A stretch of DNA of 30,235 nucleotides, from contig MU647191.1 in the NCBI GenBank assembly GCA_026770585.1, positions 95,657 to 125,891 of the forward strand. Reading direction: 5' to 3'. Source of the DNA: Baffinella frigidus (lineage: Eukaryota > Cryptophyceae > Cryptomonadales > Baffinellaceae). The first letter of the stretch is position 1, and the number at the start of each line of letters is the position of its first letter. Shown here in pieces: positions 26,369 to 30,235 of the stretch. Position numbers and translations under genes: made by a program. The notes under the pieces are model-generated. The model ran no database searches. It saw nothing but the letters and a program-made list of their open reading frames with translations, and was not told the origin of the DNA.

Positions 26369-26893
26369 TCAACCTCGGACGAAAAAGGACGTGATAAGTA
26401 ACTGCCCCTCGCTCGGCTCCCTCGCGCCTACGACGGTGGCCTCCATCAACGGCTCCCACGGGCAGATCGGACCCTCTACGATTACCCCCATGGCGATTGG
26501 GGTCACAACAGGTGCCGCACCCGCGGAGGGACTCAACGGGACGTTCAGCCCGTCCTCCTCCTGATCCCCGGCAAACCGCGGCTTCCCCTCCTGAGCGTTG
26601 GCCCTCTCTTGAGCTTCCAGCCAGCCGGACATGACCGCAATTGAGCGGTTCAGGCGGGCGCGATACGCCTCGCGCGTCTCCTCCTCAATGGCCTCCTCGC
26701 GCCGGTTCTTGAACAGAAGATAACGCACTCGCCGGCTACCCGTTTGAAGAACTTTCTTGCGGCGCGCCTCTTTCGCTTTGACCTTAACGCGAACGGCATC
26801 TTCGGCCATGCCGAGGATCATCATTCCCCGGCGATGGATCTGATGAACTGAGGGCGACATCTGAGGGACTTGGCGAAAGCGTGTCACTGACAA
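26369..26893 (-). CDS. Antisense ORF between integrase and 3' LTR, charged helical protein
   Basis: The minus-strand frame of 174 codons begins at a TTG; the first ATG is at 26860-26858, giving about 163 residues. The middle is strongly charged and helical (KVKAKEARRKKVLQ, NRREEAIEEETREAYRARLN, MSGWLEAQERANAQEG), suggesting a coiled coil, and the C-terminal third is hydrophobic and Pro/Gly containing. I recognise no family. An adjoining minus-strand frame (26784-27071) has Ser-rich protein-like sequence and might be its N-terminal part after a frame change. Antisense ORFs in this position occur in some plant Ty3/gypsy elements such as Grande and RIRE2. Whether this one is expressed is unknown, and it might be a chance ORF in GC-rich DNA. 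Confidence 0.45.
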   Translation of the reverse strand: MSVTRFRQVPQMSPSVHQIHRRGMMILGMAEDAVRVKVKAKEARRKKVLQTGSRRVRYLLFKNRREEAIEEETREAYRARLNRSIAVMSGWLEAQERANAQEGKPRFAGDQEEDGLNVPLSPSAGAAPVVTPIAMGVIVEGPICPWEPLMEATVVGAREPSEGQLLITSFFVRG

Positions 26894-27692
26894 CTGTGGG
26901 TGAAGAGAATTCGGATTCGCGATTTCTCAGAGAAGATGAACCCTTTCCCCCCCCCAGTGACGGCCAGCACCTTTTGTACCTGGCCCGGATGTCACGACCA
27001 ATTTCTGCTGGAAATACCCCACACCTCCGTCCAAGACACGGTAACGGTTGGCGGTTGCCCTCATCTCGCATCGTATCGGAACCACCAACTCCGATTCGGA
27101 ACCACCGACTCCGATCAGGCGGTTACGTTACGCCTCCTTGGAGCCTACCCTCCGCTACGACTCCTTGGAGCTCGCCGATCATCCTGGACGCAGTAACGGC
27201 TCTTAGCGAGGCCAGAGGCACGAATTCGGGGCCCCGCTCCAAGGTCGCTGAACCAGTCGCGTCTTCCGCCACCCGCGACCCTGCCTCGTCCTGGAGCAGG
27301 CCCCGCGCGTCCTTCCCGTCAAAACCGTCAAGTAGCCTGGGATTAGCCCTTTAAGCCATTTAAGACACCAGGGATCGGATTGAGCCCAGAGGACTATGGC
27401 TCCCATAGCCCTCAAATGGCCTGAACCCGCCTCCCGCGACCATAGTTGGGAACTACCACCCATAGGCCAAGTACCCCGGTTTCCCCCTCCCGCCCGGAGG
27501 GGGGTCCCTGGGTACCCTTGCTCCGTAGCGGAGGGGGGTCCCTGGGTACCCTTGCTCCGGGCCTCATCAACCTCGAATTCAGGATTAGAACCTGGTATAG
27601 GAATCTATGCGCCTCCCCCGCCGGTGGGAGGGCACGGCACTTAAGTATAGTTAAGAAGTAGGAAAGGACCTTAGGGGTTCGGGGACGACCCC

Positions 27693-27707
27693 TTGGTGAA
27701 GGGGCTG
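27693..27707 (+). promoter_or_regulatory. Polypurine tract candidate
   Basis: TTGGTGAAGGGGCTG ends directly at the first base of the 3' LTR. Its position is where plus-strand DNA synthesis is primed in LTR elements. It is purine rich but interrupted by pyrimidines, so the exact primer is uncertain. Confidence 0.6.
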
Positions 27708-28229
27708 TGTAACGGAGTTCCCCGTTATCCCTCTAAAAACTCCGTGACTAGTGGCCTAACCCTGCGCCCCCCTCCGGGGGCTGGGATTAGGCCTCTACGT
27801 ACCTAGAAATACGGCCCTACGTACCAAGTAGAAGGGCTGTGAGAGCCCTCCCCTTGTCCCACGGGATACTGGGGGATTCCCATCCCCCATTCCTCCGCGG
27901 CCCCAGGGGTGCTTCTCCCCTACGTACCAGTAGAAGGGCTACGTGAGGGTTTCCCTTGTTCCGGGGGATGTTGGGAGATTTCCCAATCTCCCACCCCCTC
28001 GGGATACGGGGAACCATGTTCCCGCGTACATAGAATGGCTCTAGTGCCCCAAGCCCAATCGCTGTGGTTTGGCCTTTTTGCCTTATCGATTCGGGGGTAA
28101 ATGGGATTAGTCAACCCATTTCCGCCCCTTCGAAGAGAGGCCACTCGATCCTGAATGAAGCTGTGAGCTTCGTTTACTGTGCCTTTGCGGCTGCTCACCC
28201 AGACGCACGCTGCGACGCACTCCCTAACA
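27708..28229 (+). repeat. 3' LTR (522 bp)
   Basis: Full-length match to 2611-3132 with seven substitutions (for example A to T at the position of 2631, and TT to GG in the CCCCAG(TT/GG)GTGC segment). It has the same length, the same TGT...ACA ends and the same internal hairpins. It supplies the polyadenylation site for the element transcript. Confidence 0.95.
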
Positions 28230-28234
28230 CCCTC
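28230..28234. repeat. Target-site duplication, right copy (CCCTC)
   Basis: CCCTC immediately follows the 3' LTR and equals 2606-2610 before the 5' LTR. Confidence 0.85.
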
Positions 28235-28350
28235 CGCGGGCGCACCTCCGCGAGGCATGCTGTGCGCCCCCCCCGCCCCACGTCCGCAGCCGTCCTCGCC
28301 GGCCATGCGATGATGTATGCTGTCCTCACCTGCGGACCCCCAAACGGTGT

Positions 28351-28765
28351 TTGAGTAAAAGCACGAAGCCGCCGGTTCAGGTGAGCGGCGTACAATTCAC
28401 AAATAGTGTCAATGAGTTTATTTATTTGCAAACCAAAACAATACATGCAATGTGGTTGTGGAGTTGTGCGGGTTCCCAAGGCCAAAAGTTATTTGAGTAA
28501 ATTCACGGAGCCGCCGGCTCAGGTGAGCGGCGTACAATTCACAAATAGTGTCAATGAGTTTATTTATTTGCAAACCAAAACAATACATGCAATGTGGTTG
28601 TGGAGTTGTGCGGGTTCCCAAGGCCAAAAGTTATTTGAGTAAATTCACGGAGCCGCCGGCTCAGGTGAGCGGCGTACAATTCACAATATTGTCAATCTAT
28701 TTATTTATTTTGCAAACAAAACGACACATACAGCGTGGTTGTCAAGTTGTGCGGGTTGCAAATGA
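28351..28765. repeat. 142-bp tandem repeat, about 2.9 copies
   Basis: Units start at 28351, 28493 and 28635, each beginning TTGAGTAAA. Copies 1 and 2 are nearly identical; copy 3 diverges in its second half. Each unit contains GAGCGGCGTACAATTCACAA and an AT-rich part (GTTTATTTATTTGCAAACC), so composition alternates within the unit. Open frames on both strands here are by-products of the repeat. Confidence 0.9.
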
Positions 28766-28767
28766 GA

Positions 28768-29058
28768 GACCAGCCTGAGCTGGATAGGTTACGAGCCTCA
28801 AGAGGCGTTAGAAGAGGCGCAAGCCTCCTCTGGCCACTTAAGAAACGACAACTTAAGGACGCTCTCTTGAGGAAAATTGACTTACATAAGTCAAGGGGAA
28901 GGAAAGATGGGGACGTGATTATTACAAGGAAGGCAGCTAACGGCTCCAATTCCCTCTTCACGAGAAGGAGGAATTCGGGGTCGGAGCTTCATCCGAAATT
29001 TGCCTGTCCATTCCTGTGTCCTTCTGCTCCCCGCGGCTCCCCGCGCCGCCTCCTGTGA
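28768..29058 (+). other. Hairpin-rich segment with a small open frame
   Basis: An ATG-started frame of 97 codons (28768-29058) reads as a basic protein with no family that I recognise. The same stretch holds several exact short hairpins: CCAGC/GCTGG, GAGGC-GCAA-GCCTC with a GNRA-type loop, CTTAAG/CTTAAG, TTGACTTA/TAAGTCAA, and a 12-bp stem with one mismatch and one wobble at 28948-28959 with 28964-28975. A structured RNA is as plausible as a protein. GC content is lower than in the element. Confidence 0.35.
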
Positions 29059-30215
29059 GCAGATTCCCCTGCTGTACTTCTACCCGCTCATAGAGCTCTG
29101 TCAGGTATAAGCCCTGTTGACCTACGCCCCTCCCTCACAGGAGGAAGGAGCAGAAAGTCCCAAGCGGGTCCACGGGGATCCCCTCCACGCGCAATCCCGC
29201 GGCCGATCGAGCCAGATCCCACAGCGATCGGGCTCATCATCGGCACTGGCCGACTGCCTTGCAACGCAGCCAGCCGCCCCTCCATCCCGCCCCAGAGCAG
29301 GACCTCCCGTCCTCCTCAAAAATCCTCTCGGAAGCACCTCCCACAGAGATGCTCCCAGGAATCGCGCAGCATCCCTCCATGGGATGCGCGCGGCAACTTC
29401 GAGACCACCTCGCCCACAGCATGCCCCTCTGCCAACCAACCGCGTGCGGTGATCATTCCAACGCGCGCAGCCGAGCATATCTGATCCATTTCACACCGAC
29501 AACGCTCGATGCCTCTCCGACACTCAAACCCCAACCCAGCACCCCACCCTCCCTCCCAAAGCAGGCGGCAGCCAGCCGGATCGACCGGCACGACACGACA
29601 ACTCGTGGAACTCTGCCCTCCACACCTCGCCATGCCAACCCGCCACCCCTGACAACAGCTGACACAAAAACCCGTCACACCATCTAGAGCCAACAGGAAA
29701 TCGGAGCACCACGACCAGCTGCTCGCGCCTATCTCCGGCGCTCCGTCCACTCCAGTCAAACCTCTCGCCCCCACCAATTCCCACAACCACCAAGTCACCA
29801 TCACCCACCTGAGCAGCTCCACGGAAACGAGGCAAGACTCATCCCCGCTCCGGCCCCACCGACACACCACCACCTTGACAACACCCAGCATCCCCTGGTA
29901 GCTAGGTAGGTGGGCAGGCAGACAAGGCCAACCATGAGTGGGAGCTTCCAGAGCACGAGTGGTGAATTATGGGCGCGGGGACCCAGGGTGACAGGCGCGA
30001 GCTGAGAAGAGGTGCAAACGAGCCTCACTCAGCAACGTGTGAAGAAGCCCCAAGGGAAACTGAAACGCACCGGAAACCCTCAACCTCCAGGGCCCACAGA
30101 CGGCTACGCCGGGATAGCTCAGCCGCAAGAACCTACAAACCGCATGCACCAGTTCGTTCTCTAAAAATGTGAACGCAAACGACCCACCGCAGGACCCTCT
30201 CCAGCACATCCACTG
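29059..30215. other. Right flank, no gene recognised
   Basis: The + strand is C and A rich and G poor. Long minus-strand frames exist (for example 29316-29891), but their Trp/Gly/Cys/Val-heavy composition is what the base skew would give, so I do not call them. No RNA gene is supported. Confidence 0.5.
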
Positions 30216-30235
30216 CCCCCCCCCCCCCCCCCCCC
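30216..30235. repeat. Terminal run of 20 C
   Basis: The window ends with 20 consecutive C. It could be a real homopolymer, or an assembly or sequencing artefact at a contig end. Confidence 0.8.

Larger units (their letters stand above)
25813..27692. other. Long 3' region between integrase and 3' LTR
   Basis: No Env-like or other convincing sense-strand gene is seen in this 1.9-kb stretch. It holds an antisense ORF (26369-26893), a hairpin next to a second polypurine-like tract (25913-25939), a 20-bp doublet (27076-27095 and 27096-27115, one mismatch) and a 34-bp-period doublet (GGAGGGGGGTCCCTGGGTAC at 27496 and 27530). A sense frame at 25992-26330 (112 codons) is open, but I recognise nothing in it. 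Confidence 0.6.
2611..28229 (+). mobile_element. Giant Ty3/gypsy LTR retrotransposon, 25.6 kb, with chromodomain-like integrase end
   Basis: The element is bounded by two 522-bp direct repeats in the form TGT...ACA with a matching 5-bp duplication outside. Inside, in order, lie a primer-binding site, ~14 kb of extra coding sequence, gag, protease, RT, RNase H, a spacer, integrase, a 1.9-kb 3' region with an antisense ORF, and a polypurine tract. The order RT-RNase H-integrase places it in Ty3/gypsy rather than Ty1/copia. The LTRs differ at 7 of 522 positions, so insertion is recent in evolutionary terms. Five in-frame stops and several frame changes suggest this copy cannot move by itself. 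The size is at the upper end of known LTR elements, comparable with plant Ogre and planarian Burro elements. Confidence 0.95.

Noticed and set aside
2611-28229. Nested second LTR element explaining the large size
   Set aside because: Only one RT, one integrase and one LTR pair are visible, and the pre-gag frames are continuous with the element's own strand and composition.
1053-28762. A shared 15-mer (TGTGCGGGTTGCAAA) at 1053 and 28748
   Set aside because: A match of this length between two places in 30 kb is not far from chance, and the surrounding sequence does not align.
29105-29140. Possible tiny intron (CAG/GTATAAG ... CCTCCCTCACAG/G)
   Set aside because: Only 36 nt long, and there is no coding exon on either side to support it.
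29316-29891. Minus-strand frame of 191 codons in the right flank
   Set aside because: The Trp, Gly, Cys and Val-heavy composition follows from the C-rich + strand, and no domain is visible.
30108-30130. tRNA-like start (GCCGGGATAGCTCAG)
   Set aside because: No anticodon arm, T-arm or matching acceptor end follows, so it is not a tRNA gene.

Overview
The window is eukaryotic, GC-rich DNA dominated by one very large LTR retrotransposon of the Ty3/gypsy type. The element runs from 2611 to 28229 (25,619 bp). It has two 522-bp LTRs that differ at 7 positions by eye, a 5-bp target duplication (CCCTC) on both sides, a primer-binding site one base after the 5' LTR and a purine-rich tract just before the 3' LTR. 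The host cannot be named from the sequence. The long intronless frames, strong C bias on the + strand and minisatellites would fit a GC-rich protist, alga or fungus, but this is inference.

Layout: 1-2610 is left flank, with the 5' part of a minus-strand coiled-coil gene running off the left edge, a ~330-bp sequence present twice, and a degenerate minisatellite region. 3145-17447 is a 14-kb block of coding sequence between the primer-binding site and gag (called ORF1 to ORF6 here). It is mostly low-complexity Pro/Ser/Thr-rich protein with islands of globular domain. 17448-20309 is gag, 20336-21604 protease, 21469-24096 reverse transcriptase, RNase H and a long proline-rich spacer, and 24097-25812 integrase with a GPF module and a chromodomain-like end. 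25813-27707 is a long 3' region with an antisense ORF. 28230-30235 is right flank, with a 142-bp tandem repeat, a hairpin-rich segment and a terminal run of 20 C.

The retroviral core is easy to recognise: protease DSG, RT FLDD, RNase H D-E-D, integrase HHCC and D,D35E. The most unusual part is the pre-gag block. The end of ORF2 plus ORF3, and ORF4 plus ORF5, are two diverged tandem copies of the same ~2-kb module. A third, fainter copy lies further upstream in ORF2. Each copy carries a short W...N-L-S-H motif followed by a domain whose pattern resembles a retropepsin with the Asp kept but the Ser/Thr-Gly changed. Two hydrophobic, membrane-like segments lie between the copies.

Five in-frame stops and several frame changes break the coding block. 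At least three breaks fall inside conserved domains. The LTR divergence would predict a similar number of nonsense changes since insertion, so this copy looks young but already defective. Some -1 frame relations (gag to protease to RT) may still be natural.
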